Assembly (NCBI GenBank): GCA_033964015.1
Contig: CM066919.1
Span: 26,184,204-26,248,203 of the forward strand
From: Scolanthus callimorphus
Taxonomy: Eukaryota; Cnidaria; Anthozoa; Actiniaria; Edwardsiidae
Direction: 5' to 3'
Length of the DNA stretch: 64,000 nucleotides
Position numbers and translations under genes: made by a program
Shown: positions 8,260-19,707 of the stretch, piece after piece
Layout of the letters: each line of letters starts with the position of its first letter
Numbering within the stretch: position 1 is the stretch's first letter
The notes under the pieces: model-generated
The model's input: only the letters and a program-made list of their open reading frames with translations
The model's database searches: none
What the model was told of the DNA's origin: nothing

Positions 8260-11200
8260 CTGAAAAAGAAATGAGTTGTCACTGTTGAGGGCTTTATAAA
8301 GTAAAGCCGAAAGCCCTTTGACTAAACGTAGCTGTATGGCGTTTTTATTTCTGTCTTTACTATTTGAAAAAGAAATGTGGCAACGGAGTTAAACGAATAG
8401 ATAAAAAATGACTGTGCAGAAAAGCATAGGATCGTTTATTCTCTAAAATGGAAACTTCCAATGCCTTCCATTCAGCTGTTTTAAGGCCACCTGTCCGTAT
8501 CTTGACTATGGAGGTCAATAAGAATGATCTGTCCAATCGAAAAAAAACATTCGAATATCTGTGTCATGTTTCACGACAACAGCAAGAGGAGAGAAACGTT
8601 GAGTATTTAAATAGAAAACTATACGAAAAGGCTTTCCAATTGCTGTCACTATGAGTACATGCCCCTAAATGGGTCCTGCGCACAGTTCAGAAGACGGAAC
8701 CTACTAACCAAGTAGGTCGGAAGCTTATAACTGCCACCATAAGCTCATGTACCCATCGCATACCTATTTCTTTAGTAGCCTTAATTTACTCAGCAGTAGA
8801 GACTGAACCTCTTCGCAGGAATGTCTGAGGCTTATAAATAGCACGGTGACCCATGACCCCAACGAATGCCTATTTTATCATTACATATTACTCTGCGGTA
8901 ATAGAGAGGTTGAACCTCATGTAGGGACGTCCGAAGCTCCACTAGATCCCTTCTTCTCCCCTCGGCAGCTCAAAGGGAACCATGTACCCATCGTTGCCCT
9001 ATTGTTCTTAGTACATACCTCAGAGACGCTCCTTTGCGGCAGGTTCAACAGACTGTACTTGTGTTGAGGGACCCTGTTGTCGTAATAGAGTTTAGTTGGA
9101 TTGTTGGGTACAAATAGGTAATCGGCCAGCGGGTAGTTTACGCATGAATGGTAGCCGGACACGAGCCACACGAACTGGGAGATGACGGAGCGCAGTTGTC
9201 TTGTAGTCCTGATGGAGGACGGGAAGCCGCGAATCTGAAAAAAAAAAAAAACGGCTGTTTGCGTCATGTTTCTTGTTTAAACATTTGATTTTTTTGTAAA
9301 TTCTGATTTACAGTTGTTTCTTTTGAAAACTTACACAGACACAACTTACAAAACGAGGATGACCCTCATGAGTGACAAAATGTTTTATCCGCGATCTGGT
9401 CGCCATATAGCTGAGTGCTTAGAGAGCGAGCATACAACCAGTATAAGGAGGGTCGTGGGATCGTTTTGGCTGAGAGAAGCCCCCCCCCCCCCCCCCCCCC
9501 CCCATCGAGGAACCTGGAAATTCCACAGGGTCGCTGTGTTTGGCCCTGGAATTTCCACAGGGCTTGTCGATTTTGACCCTGGAATTTCCACGGGGTCCGT
9601 GATTTTGACCCTGGAATTTCCACAGGGCCATCCATTTTACCCTGGAATTTCCACAGGGTATTCATTTGCAACTGTGGAATTTCCACAGGCCCACAAGAGA
9701 AGGAGGAGTTTCCACAGGGGTTGCTTCAAATTTCCACAGGGGCTGCTTCAAATTTCCACAGGGGTTGCTTCAAATTTCCACAGGGGTTGTACAGAAGTCT
9801 GGAATTTCCACAAGGGTAGAGCTTTTTTCTGAAAATTTGGAGTGCCTCGATAGGGGGGGATACAAATTTTTTATGGAACAGCCCATTCCCGCTGGGGGCT
9901 CGAGTGTATTTCCCGAGCATGTTTTCATCTGCATCTACATAGCATATTCACTGGTTCTGTGGGATGTTGGAAATTTGCGCAAATCGTGAAAAATCGTTCT
10001 CATAACCTGCCGACCAACTCTGCAATCGGTACCGAACATGGAGTGGAGGTGCAAAATCTTAAATAAAATGGTCTTATAACATGAGAATAATAACTCACCT
10101 TGCCGTTTCCTTGGAGTGAGATCTCTTTTGCGAAAGCTTGAAGCTCAGCATCAGCTTTGACCTGTCTGTTTGATCTGTAATACCTGCATTACGAAGATGT
10201 GTTACTGTTTATTTCTACTTGCAAACTAAAGCTCAGATATACCATTTTTCTAAGTTGATCATTTTTCTAAGTTGATTTTCTAAGTTGATGACTTTTCGTT
10301 GGAAACGTAACTTTTTAAAACTTGAACAAATGCGAAAAGTGTCCGCAGTCTGTTAAAAATGCAAATAGCTGTAGAAACGGGCTCTATAAGAATGGGATGG
10401 ACGGGGATGGTCGAGAAACCAAGGATCCCCGATCGTTCCCGACGGGGTTCACTGACATATGAACACCAGACATTAACGACTGCTCCCGAGACGAGATCGA
10501 CTCCTTTCGCTCCCTCAGTACCCTACTACGCTTCTCGGTTAAGCGTGACACGGCGAAGTTTTGTGATAAAGTTTTGGTGCCAAAACGATAACTTTAGGTG
10601 TCAAAACTTTAACGTTACACGGGGCAACGCTATCCAATAGCAACTAAGCGCGCAAATGTACGAAAAGCAAAAGACTTTGCTGGTATGCTGACTAGCGCAC
10701 GGGCAAGTACAAAATTAAAGAGAACCATTGTTCAGCAACAATGGAAAAAAAAACTACCCGTGCATAGTCAGCATACCAGTAGAGTCCAGAGTCTTGTTTT
10801 TTCTATTGGATAACGTGCAGGCGTTGCCCCGGGAAACTTCAAAGTTTCGACACCAAAACTTTATCGCAAAATTTCGGCTCTGTCACGCGTTGTAAGTGGT
10901 TCGACTTGTGGCAAGTCTAATGTATCCCGGGCGGGCAATGACTATGTGAAATGTAGATCAAGGACACGTGACCCCCAATCAACCAATGGCAGTCGATGTT
11001 TTGTTGAGTTTATGCAAGCACTTACAAACGAGTGTAGTCGCGCACGAAATCGTTGATGATTTTTACTAATTTCGCACCATCGTCACGGTAAGGGTAGTAC
11101 TGCAGTCCGTATGCGTCAACTCCTCGTTTCTAAAATAAGAGCATTTCATTAGGGAATAGGTCAAAGCATCCGCACTTTTTTGGTACCCAATTTGGGGGGG

Positions 11201-14200
11201 GGGGGGGGGGGGAGGTGCCGGAGCCACCTACCTCTCAGAGCTGAATTTTAGGAGCAAGTGACTCCTTAAATAAAATAGATATTAAAAAGGTCAATGGTCC
11301 AACGCTTTCCTCGCAGCGAGAGGAGTCCATATGTGCAATAAAAACAGGTACCCCTAGATCATGCTCTGAGAAAATGAGGTCTGTGAAAATGAGGTCTGAA
11401 AAAGGGGTATTGGGTACCTAAGGGGGTAGATGCCGGCACCCCCCCCCCCCCCTGGACAAATTGGGTACCAGTCGAGTACAAGTGTTTTGACCTCTTCCCT
11501 TATTATATGTGGATTTAGAGATGACGTTGGTTCATGGCTGAGGTGACTACAGTTTATTTCCACGGCTCAAATTAAAAAAGGCCCATAAATATTACAGACA
11601 GATATTTTTTATTTGGCATCGTATACAAAAGTACATGGATTGGTAGTTCCAAATAAAACTTATTTAAAAAGAGATATAATTATTACTATGTAATTATAGT
11701 GTCTTTCCGGAGGAGGAAGCACTCGTGTACAAATTTTGCAATAGCTTTTTGTGTTTTCGTATTTTTACCTGAGTAATTTATCAAAAAGTGAAAGTAGACT
11801 TTGTCAGACAATTTTTTGAATTTCACATTTTCTATTTCCTCTATTTTTTGAATTAGCTCATCGCGCTTATCTTTATATATAAATATTATACTGACCGTCT
11901 ATATTTCAGTCCCCCCCCCCCCCCCCCGCGAGCCAATCAGAGCGCGCGATATAACGGTTTCCGGTAACCAGAAAAAGGACCCGTCACCTTTTCACTACAA
12001 CAGTTATTGATCATACCTTAATGTCTCTGTCAAATCCAATATTTCGCCAGTCCATTTCTCGTGCTGCACCCGCCACAAGTTTCAGTCCTCCCTTGGCGCC
12101 CATTGCGTATGTTAGATCCATGTGTCCATAAGGTTGGAACAGACTAGGACCTCCCACAATGTTCGTAACCATCACCCCTCTACAGTGGTACTGCATCATG
12201 GCGTAGAGTGGGTGACGATGAGAGAGGTGACGCTCCATGCTGACGCAGATGGCCTCCGCCACAAAGTGGGATCGGCTCAGGTGGTTCACCATTTGACTGA
12301 ATCCCAAGTCAGTCACCTGGACATTCAGCTTCGCGAGTGTCCAGTCGTCACCGTCTTTTGGCGTGTAAACCTTAGAATCTAGAATCATAAATAATAAATA
12401 AATAATAATAATGAACTTTATTAACGTCTCAATCTTCTAGCTGTGCACTACTAATTGGCATTGACTAAATGTATTTATTGGCGCCACACTCATTTGGAAT
12501 CCGCGCTCAATTAAGGAGCTCCTGTTTTAGGCAGTGCCTCATAGTTAGAATACCTCTTACCCTTTTTGTAGTCCATCTGAATGGCAACTGGGACGAGCTC
12601 ATATTCAGCAGCGGAATAGTCAAGTTTGAGAGCAAACAGTGCAATAGGAGAATGGAACCGCCATAATGTACGGTTAGGGTTTTTGTCGACAATGTCCTCA
12701 GCCTTTAGCATATCGTCACAAAGAGGGTAACGCAACGCATACAGTAACTTGTGTTGTATCACCTGAAAGATGAAGTGGAGATTTTAAGGTTATTCCCCTG
12801 TTTTGCACGGCGCACGCTGTTCTGCGCATGGACGCGCGATCAATTCGTTCGAAAATGACGCAATCGAGCGCGCGCGCGCAAGCTAAATATCCCCATTTGA
12901 GCGAGAAACACCAAGAAAAAGTCGCGTTTTGGGATATTGCGCGAAAACAAGATTGGGCACCCCCATTTTTTATTTTGCCATTTTGATAAGACTATCATTC
13001 CCCTGTTATAAAAAAAGTTTAAAGAAATTTCCACGACAAGTTTTTGAGCTATCGTCATAAAAAGCTCCAAAAAGAGTCACCAAAGACTCACAAATTATCA
13101 TGAGCGCTGCGCACATTTTTGTACATTTTCAAGAGTAGCGTCAACACACATAGAAAATTAAACATTCTAATGTTCGTCCTAGGTAGTGAAGCATCCAACA
13201 ATTCTGTTCAAACTTGCAAGCAAACTGGATTGCTTCATTAGTGAGCGTTTTATCACAATTTTCTTGTTTCGCGTATTCCTTCACAAAATAGCCCTCAGGC
13301 ACTAAAAATGGGGTATGTTTGCGCCATCACAGTTGCTAAACAAGCATGGGCACCCCCTCTTTTATTTCATATTTTCATTCCTTATATACTAAATAGTAAA
13401 TAGACAAATTAAGAAAAAAATTCTACGACAAGTTTTATTTCAGGGGAATTACCTTAAGGTGCGAAACTATTGCCGGACGACTTTAGTGAAATTAGCCCCA
13501 ATTCCCCGCCCTCCCCCTCCGCTGGCATCCTCGGAGTATTTGAACGGCATTGGATCTGTGGGAGTATGGGGTGGGGGAAGTTTGGTACGGGACTTTCAAT
13601 ATTAATGTAAAAAAAAGAACTCTGTATCATTATCGAAAATGGAAATAAAAATGGAGTTAGCAAAAAAAAAAAACTAAATAAGAAAATATAGAACTTTCAA
13701 GAATTAATTTTACCTAAAAACAGCAAAAGCACAATAGCCAAATATATCTACCACTATTCATATTCTTCATCTCGCACCCGAAATGTACTGACCGATTCGA
13801 TATCATGATACCATGGATCGTCTATGGCTTTTATGATCGCCTTCTTCCACTGAAATTTAGGGTTTAATGTCCGCTTCAGCTTATTCCAGTTCAGTCCAAC
13901 TGCAAAACAAAGACATGCCGTAAGAATCCGTCTCACAATGCATTACTTTGTTTTTGCTCACATGATATCTACTATTACGAGTTTTATTGCGCTTGTTTAG
14001 TAAAATGCTCTAAACTGAACACTTTTTGCTTAGTATCTGATATCGAAAATGGCGGTGAAGAAGTGCATTATGGGTAGGATGAGACGGATTAGTGAATGGA
14101 TGTTTAGCACGTTTTAGCTAAGAAAAAAATATTTTTTGAAACTTTTAGAACCACCGTGCAAAGCGTAACAAATATACTTCAAACAATTTCCCACGAGCAG

Positions 14201-16260
14201 AGGTCTCTTTTCCTTTCCTTAGGCAGACGAGCAGGAAAAGAAGCCTCTTAGTAACTGAGATGTCACATGATTAAAATGGAGTGTAGGCTCAAATTTCATA
14301 AGCGGAAAAAGACCGTAGATACGCGTGTGCGTATGATGAGCTCAAGAAACGGTCAGCACACCATTCAAGGTTGTGGACGATATTTATTATTTTTTTGCGC
14401 GCACGCGGGTTTCCTGTGTCGCACTGGAGAGCCGGCTCGCAGACTAAGGGGTGGACCACTAGAAATCGAGGGAGTTAGGGGGGGGGGGGGGGGGGGGGGA
14501 GGTGGACCACTAGAATTAAATCGAGGGAGTTGGGGGGGGGGGGGGGGTGGACCACTAGAAATCGGGGGAGTTAGGAGGGGGGGGGGTGTGGTGGACCACT
14601 AGAAATCGGGGGAGGGGTGGGCCACTAGAAATGGGGAGGGGGGGGGGGGGTGGCAATTTCCAAAACAAATTCGAGCAAGGCCAATCCTTAAAAAAAATTC
14701 TTGACAAATTCCGAAGAAAAATCAGGCGCAAAAAAATTGCCACCCCCTCCCCCTCCCCCAATTTTCTACTGGTCAACCCCTAAGAGTAGAGTCCTCTTTT
14801 TCTCTACTCGTCTGCCCAGCCTTACCTTTGTTATTCAATGTGACGCGTTGTATTGAGACTGGATTCATTCCCGCCAGACGTTGTTCAGTAAACATCTTGT
14901 CTGAGATGTACTTCGTGACGTCCATGTGAAATAACTCGGTTTTGGAAGGAATACGGAACTGACTCTGTTGAAGCATGCCATGAATTACTTACCGTTAATT
15001 AAATCTTACAGCCTTGCGGGGCTTCAATCTCGTTCCCAGAGCCTTTCGGTTATGCTAACTGTCGCCGGAACTGCTCTGGACACAAACGAAACCGGAAGTC
15101 CCAGAATCTAGGACGTCCAGTATTGACCAATCAAAATCAGCGTATGCTTGTCCGTCGACAGAGCCAACGACAAACAGCGGAGTAGGCTCTGGGAATGAGA
15201 CTATGCAGTGCTCCAGAAAGTCAAAAGCGGGTTTAAACGATACCGCTAATAATAAAAAAGAAAAATATACGAGAATAACTTGCAGTCTACAGTGAAAATA
15301 ACCACTCCAAACTCTGACAAGATCTGACAAAAAATCGGCCACCAGGTTAAGGTTTTTGTATCGGGTTTGCGTTCGTTTTGTTCGCCTGTAGAGCGAGCGT
15401 TTCCCGTGGGTTACAGAGGTCAGAGTCAGACTACAGAGGTCAGACTACAGAGGTCAGACTACAGAGGTCAGCTACAGAGGTCAGCTACAGAGGTCAGACT
15501 ACAGAGGTCAGCTACAGCGGTCAGACTATAGAGGTCAGCTACAGAGGTCAGACTACAGAGGTCAGCTACAGCGGTCAGACTACAGAGGTCAGCTACAGAA
15601 GTCAGCTACAGCGGTCAGACTACAGAGGTCAGCTACAGAGGTCAGACTACAGAGGTCAGCTACAGCGGTCAGACTACAGAGGTCAGCTACAGCGGTCAGA
15701 CTACAGAGGTCAGCTACAGAGGTCAGACTACAGAGGTCAGCTACAGCGGTCAGACTATAGAGGTCAGCTATAGAGGTCAGCTACAGCGGTCAGACTACAG
15801 AGGTCAGCTATAGAGGTCAGCTACAGCGGTCAGACTACAGAAGTCAGCTATAGAGGTCTGACTATAGAGGTCAGACACGCTTGCAATATTGAAATTCCAT
15901 CTCACCCCGAAGAACTTCTCCAGCATCGCCCTGTAGAAATGATACATCTCTATATACTCCCTGTACGTCATCTCCTCTGGTCTGTTTTTAGTTATCGCCT
16001 GGTACTTCGCTGTGCCTGCCACCACGGCCTTCGCCCCCGTGACGTACAGGTTAGCGTGAAACCCGTTGAATGGGGTTATCTTCATGAGGTCGAAGAACTG
16101 CGCGACCGTTAAGTTCAGGCGAGCAAATGGCATCCCAGCTGTTGGTGGGTTCAGACTGTAGGTTTTCCCTTGTTGAGACAGACCCGCTTGGCGCTTCTGT
16201 GCGCATTGGGCGCTATCTCCTGCTTTCGAGACTCCTATTGGACAGTAGCCCGGTTCGTAG
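8008..16260 (-). CDS. Lipoxygenase (animal/coral type), nine exons
   Basis: Non-heme iron fatty-acid dioxygenase. Minus-strand exons in coding order: 15,906-16,260; 14,826-14,964; 13,793-13,899; 12,561-12,762; 12,017-12,378; 11,026-11,129; 10,099-10,183; 9,019-9,234; 8,008-8,259. All junctions have GT/AG sites and matching phases. Iron ligands: His-x4-His in HLSRSHF (exon 5) and His-x3-Asn in HSCVN (exon 8), matching His384/His389 and His570/Asn574 of coral 8R-lipoxygenase as I recall them. The family's terminal Ile ligand is missing: after YPYLLPR the frame runs into 14 unrelated residues. No PLAT domain is visible upstream of the catalytic part. The 5' end is unresolved: either the first exon starts at an ATG near 16,304 (MCCFLLSLYSS, signal-like) or an acceptor (TTTATTCCAG) joins it to an unseen exon. 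Product specificity cannot be read. Confidence 0.88.
9019..9234 (-). CDS. Lipoxygenase exon 8 (His/Asn iron ligands)
   Basis: Encodes IRGFPSSIRTTRQL through LPQRSVSE in phase 0 on both sides, 216 bp. SGYHSCVNYPLADY contains the third His and the Asn ligand and the helix that precedes the substrate pocket. Acceptor is a polypyrimidine tract ending CAG; donor is GTATGT. Confidence 0.9.
9515..9820. repeat. Minisatellite of TGGAATTTCCACAGGG units in a lipoxygenase intron
   Basis: About a dozen spaced copies of GGAATTTCCACAGGG or AAATTTCCACAGGG with spacing of roughly 25-40 bp, in two subtypes: a left block with intervening 'tttgaccc' and a right block of four 29-bp units with TTGCTTCAAA. Preceded by a C tract at 9,481-9,502. 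Lies in the intron between exons 8 and 7. Confidence 0.85.
10099..10183 (-). CDS. Lipoxygenase exon 7
   Basis: 85 bp encoding YYRSNRQVKADAELQAFAKE and then ISLQGNGK, joined in phase with exons 6 and 8. Acceptor AATGCAG, donor GTGAGT. Confidence 0.85.
10542..10888. mobile_element. Inverted-repeat element (about 350 bp) in a lipoxygenase intron
   Basis: Left arm GTGACACGGCGAAGTTTTGTG then ATAAAGTTTTGGTG; right arm is the imperfect complement (CACCAAAACTTTAT, CTGTCACGCG). Further inverted pairs occur inside (GCTGGTATGCTGACTA with TAGTCAGCATACCAG). MITE-like, non-coding. Confidence 0.7.
11026..11129 (-). CDS. Lipoxygenase exon 6
   Basis: 104 bp encoding KRGVDAYGLQYYPYRDDG and then AKLVKIINDFVRDYTR; ends in phase 2. 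The Tyr-Tyr-Pro-Tyr-Arg-Asp-Asp-Gly block is typical of animal lipoxygenases. Acceptor ATTTTAG, donor GTAAGT. Confidence 0.88.
12017..12378 (-). CDS. Lipoxygenase exon 5 (first two His iron ligands)
   Basis: 362 bp. Contains DDWTLAKLNVQ, then NHLSRSHFVAEA with the His-x4-His pair, and RHPLYAMMQYHCRGV matching the family's HPL...PH block. The acceptor that keeps phase with exon 4 is GATTCTAG before 12,378, not the one 8 bp further in. Confidence 0.92.
12400..12485. repeat. Fragment of a dispersed repeat (AACTTTATTAACGTCTCAA)
   Basis: Carries AACTTTATTAACGTCTCAA and CTGTGCACTACTAATTGG next to a short AATA microsatellite. The same two motifs occur at 31,725-31,785. Probably the tail of a transposable element in a lipoxygenase intron. 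Confidence 0.55.
12561..12762 (-). CDS. Lipoxygenase exon 4
   Basis: 202 bp encoding a segment with SPIALFALKLD and LVPVAIQMDY, the conserved strand pair ahead of the iron-binding helix. Starts in phase 0 and ends in phase 1. Acceptor CTTTCAG, donor GTAAGA. Confidence 0.88.
13793..13899 (-). CDS. Lipoxygenase exon 3
   Basis: 107 bp encoding GLNWNKLKRTLNPKFQWKK then AIIKAIDDPWYHDIES. Its reading frame and phase match exons 2 and 4. Acceptor TTTTGCAG, donor GTCAGT. Confidence 0.8.
14280..14400. repeat. Fragment of the palindromic element found at 28.4-28.8 kb
   Basis: Contains AAGAAACGGTCAGCACACCA and AGGTTGTGGACG in the same order as the right arm of 28,411-28,770. Truncated copy within a lipoxygenase intron. 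Confidence 0.6.
14447..14780. mobile_element. G-rich inverted-repeat element with internal GTGGACCACTAGAAATCG tandem units
   Basis: The left end GGGGTGGACCACTAGAAAT and the right end (complement of GGGGTTGACCAGTAGAAAAT) are inverted repeats. The left unit is amplified about five times, each followed by 8-25 G. The element is bounded by CTAAG/CTAAG-like sequence. A second, unamplified copy lies at 45,397-45,633. Non-coding. Confidence 0.75.
14826..14964 (-). CDS. Lipoxygenase exon 2
   Basis: 139 bp encoding SQFRIPSKTELFHMDVTKYI and FTEQRLAGMNPVSIQRV; the AGMNP motif is the conserved AGxNP of animal lipoxygenases. Starts phase 0, ends phase 1; acceptor TTCAACAG, donor GTAAGG. Confidence 0.9.
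15029..15199. mobile_element. MITE with TIR CTCGTTCCCAGAGCC
   Basis: 171 bp between CTCGTTCCCAGAGCC and GGCTCTGGGAATGAG. A related piece (CGGTCCCAGAACCTACTCC) is at about 36,153-36,215. It lies in the intron between lipoxygenase exons 2 and 1; the reading frame here is not an exon. Confidence 0.7.
15412..15872. repeat. Minisatellite of 13/14-bp units, CTACAGAGGTCAGA
   Basis: About 33 units of ACTACAGAGGTCAG or CTACAGAGGTCAG, with GCGGTCAG variants alternating in a higher-order pattern. Ends about 34 bp from the lipoxygenase exon 1 donor at 15,906. Open frames across it are products of the repeat, not genes. Confidence 0.92.
15906..16260 (-). CDS. Lipoxygenase first recognised exon
   Basis: 355 bp encoding YEPGYCPIGVSKAG ... 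GKTYSLNPPTAGMPFARLN ... MKITPFNGFHANLYVTG ... YHFYRAMLEKFFG, ending at donor GTGAGA. This is the N-terminal part of the catalytic domain; no beta-barrel PLAT sequence precedes it in the readable frame. Confidence 0.82.
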
Positions 16261-16841
16261 CTGGAATAAAGCGACAATAGAAAGCAGCACATCTTAGAAT
16301 TCATTGTTGGTAGTTCCAGGGAAGTGTGGGGCAGACATTCAGATTGAAATGCCAATTCAGATTGAAAAGCCAATCAGATTGAAATGGTGTAAATCTCATC
16401 GCAGTGAAAGACGCAGCCAATTTGATTGCAATGTCCAGACAGAAGTGCGACAAAAGGAGACAACATACCGCCGCTGCACACTCAAAATGCATAAAAGGAC
16501 GATCATGACATGATTGAGTCCAAAGATGTGTGCAACCATATAACACAACAAGGGTCTGGAAGCTCTCAAAGAAATTCCGACCCATGGGCTTAAATAATTT
16601 AAAGAGCCTGTGTCAGCCGCCATTTTGACAGCCATGCCCATAGCAACATACCAAGTCGGAGAAAACATCCATTTCCATAATAATAATAATAATAATAATA
16701 ATTTATTTAAACACGGTAGTTACATTCAGTTAAAAATATATAAAAATACTGTTTTACAAGCAAGCCGTGTGATTAAATACCCCAAACAACCCACCCATTA
16801 TATACAACCCACCCCAAAAATCATGAAAACGGAAAAGAAGT

Positions 16842-17711
16842 CTATTGGTAAAAACGAAAACGGAAGGAAGAAACAGAAGGAGCCTCCCTAATTTTGTTAT
16901 TGAGGGAGTTCCAAACTGCAGCTCCACGATACGAAAAACTGCGCTTCTTAAATTCAGTGTTAGGCTTAGGTAGCGATAAATTGTACTCAGTTCCCCTAAG
17001 ACCATAACTATGACGTTCGGACGTTTTGGAAAAAAGCTCCGATAGATAGGGAGGTGTAAGCCCGTTAGTCACTTTGTACATTAAGGTTGAGTCGAAGCGC
17101 AGTCTTCTTTGCTCGAGAGTTTCCCAATTAAGGTAATTCAGGACATCCGAGGCTGCGGCGTCATATGGTGCATATGCTATGATACGAGCCGCACGGTTCT
17201 GGAGTTTTTGAAGTTTATCCTTTAGAACCAACCCACAGCTACCCCAAACGGAAGAACAATAATCAAAGTGGGGAAGAACAAGGGAATTATAAATATCAAT
17301 GACTGTATACTGTGGTACAAAACGCCGCACCCTGCGGATGACCTTTAAAGCATTCGAAATTTTTGAAATAATCTTATCGATTTGAGTTTTCCAGCTGAGT
17401 CTGTCGTCAATCAGGACTCCAAGGGAGCTCTTACAAGAGACTCTCTTGATGGAAGTCCCCGATAAACTTACGACTGGGTCCCCTTCAAGTGCTGAAAGGC
17501 GCGGAGCTGAGCCTATCACCATATATTCTGTTTTTGCCTTATTTATGTGTAGTCGATTGGCCCTAAGCCAACGATCAACACAGCCAAGCTCCTTATTCAG
17601 TTTGGTCGCTATATCACTTGAAGAGGACCCAGTTATTGAAATATTCGTGTCATCGGCATACATGTTTGGGGTAGCATCACAAAGACAGTTAGGAAAATCA
17701 TTAATATACAA
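16842..17711 (-). pseudogene. LINE reverse transcriptase, C-terminal part with YADDT
   Basis: Open for 289 codons: YADDTN catalytic box, LGVLIDDRLSWKTQI, LVLPHFDYCSSVWG, and the C-terminal tail SYRGAAVWNSL that is common in CR1/L2-type LINEs. It continues the upstream RT frame after one frameshift near 17,750. Confidence 0.88.
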
Positions 17712-17739
17712 GATGAAGAGGAGTGGCCCAAGAACTGAA

Positions 17740-18892
17740 CCTTGAGGAACCCATGAGTAATGTGTCTACAAGTTGAGCTGACCCCATTAACAGAGCAGTA
17801 CTGAAAACGGTCAGAAAGATAAGATTGAAACCACGATAATGCAGACCCTCTGACACCATAGAGTGAAAGCTTTCTAAGTAAGATATTATGGTCAACAGTA
17901 TCAAATGCTTTTTTAAGATCGATAAAAAGAATGCCATTTAACAGGCCCTCGTCCATATTAGTTAACCATAAATCAACAGCTTTTAATAATGCAGTAAGTG
18001 TACTATGCATTGGTCTAAAGCCCGACTGCTCTGGTGTCAAAAGGTTGTTAATCGTGAGGTAATCATAAAATTGGTCAAAAATAATTCTCTCGAAGACTCT
18101 GCAAACAATAGGCAAAATTGAAATCGGTCTATAATTTGACGGGTCCGAGTGCTTCTCGGCCTTGTAAATAGGCGTAACTCGAGCACCCTTCCAATCATCG
18201 GGAAAGACTCCCTTAGCTATTGACCTATTAAATATCTGAGCTAATGAAAATGATATAGCAGGTGAGGCAGCCTTGAGTAGCTTTCCTGGAATTTTGTCTG
18301 GTCCTGCAGCCTTATGAACAGAAACTTGCGAAAGAAGATTGAAAACACGCTGCTCTGAGATATACGAGAACCGGAAAGTTTGTCTAGTAGGGGCTAAATA
18401 ATCCTCAGGCTGCTCACCATTGAGAGCAAGGTCACGCGAAAGACTGGAACCAACCTCAGAAAAATGGCGGTTGAATTCATCAGCAATTTTTGTTGGGTCA
18501 GCGGTTTGAACGCCATCGATAACTAGTTCATTAACACTGTTCGATGCGCTGTTCCTACCCAAAAGCTGATTAATCGTCATCCAGGTGTCTTTCACGTTAC
18601 CTTGTGTGCTATGAAATTTATTAGAAAAGTAAAGTCTTTTTGCCCTAACCACCTCAGCATTGACAGCATTTCTTGCATTTTTGTAGGCCCTCCGCGCATG
18701 CGTAGAACCTGTGCGCACTGCACTTTTTTTCAATTTGTCGCGATTTACCATCAACTTTTTCAAATTCGCAGTTAGCCATGGTTGACGATTTCCGCTGTTG
18801 CGCTTAGTGCGTACTGGTGCATGAAGGTCTGCAATTTGCAAGAAATTTTTTTTCCATCTAAGCCACATTTCATTCGGATCATCACAGTCCAA
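17740..18892 (-). pseudogene. LINE linker and reverse transcriptase, N-terminal part
   Basis: Basic linker (NRQPWLTANLKKLMVNRDKL) followed by RT blocks AAGPDKIP, YRPISILP, EQSGFR and FIDLKKAFDTVDH. The frame is lost at about 17,750 just before the block that normally leads to YADD. Confidence 0.85.
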
Positions 18893-18969
18893 AACCGTAC
18901 TCCAAGGTAGTTGATCTAGGTCGTTGAGAAAACAGTTTACATCAAAGTTTCTAAAATCTCTAGTCTCTA

Positions 18970-19707
18970 TTATCCTAGGTCCACCCTGGGAGCACGAAAT
19001 TTTCGGATTGCATACACTAAATTATGGTCACTGATAGTAACATTACAGCTACCTTTGGAAATAATCATGTCTGAGTTTGTGGTAGCAACATGATCTATCA
19101 ACGTTGCAGAGTCTTCGGTAATGCGAGTTGGTTGTTCAATTAATTGTGTATATTGATAAGCTTCATAAAAAAACGATAAATACTCCGCTTGACTGTCTGG
19201 TTTTAACAAATTACAATTACTGTCAGTCAGAATAATAGACTCAGTTTCTTTAGCATCAATATACTTCAGAAAATTTTCAAAAGAAGACAAGACCGCGACA
19301 GGGGAGTCAGGAGGTCTATACCAGGAACTAATTAGCATATGCCTACTAAAAGGTTGAGAAATCAGAAGGCAGACAAGCTCAAGATCGGAAAAATTATCCG
19401 GTAAATCAACTCGTGAATAATTAAGATTATTTTTTATAAGTATAGCAACACCACCCCCTTCGCGGTCTCTGTCTTTCCTAAAAATAGTGTAGCCGTTAAT
19501 GCTGACTTCACCGTCCGAAATACTAGAGTCTAGCCTGGTTTCGTTCAAGGATAAAATATCAAACGGGTGCTCCTCCAGTATCAGACGTAATTCATCAACA
19601 TGTGCATGTAAACTTCTAATATTTAAATGACCTATTTTAAGCCCTTTAATATGGGATGGAAATTCAGGTAAAAGATTAAGCTTTGATTGAACATTAGGGA
19701 AACTCAC
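18970..19707 (-). pseudogene. LINE apurinic-like endonuclease
   Basis: 245 codons with GHLNIRSL, NETRLD, GGGVAILIK, SWYRPP, DHVATTN and SDHNLVYA, the ordered motifs of LINE endonucleases. The frame ends two codons after the SDH motif by a single-base shift from the RT frame. Confidence 0.88.

Noticed and set aside
9366..9686. Overlapping minus frames rich in WKFQG
   Set aside because: Translation of the GGAATTTCCACAGGG minisatellite and a C tract.
15055..15342. 95-codon minus frame as an extra lipoxygenase exon
   Set aside because: It covers a MITE (15,029-15,199) that has a relative at 36.1 kb, and the exons on both sides already join in phase.
15378..15773. 131-codon frame of repeated QRSDYRG
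   Set aside because: Translation of the 13/14-bp minisatellite in a lipoxygenase intron.
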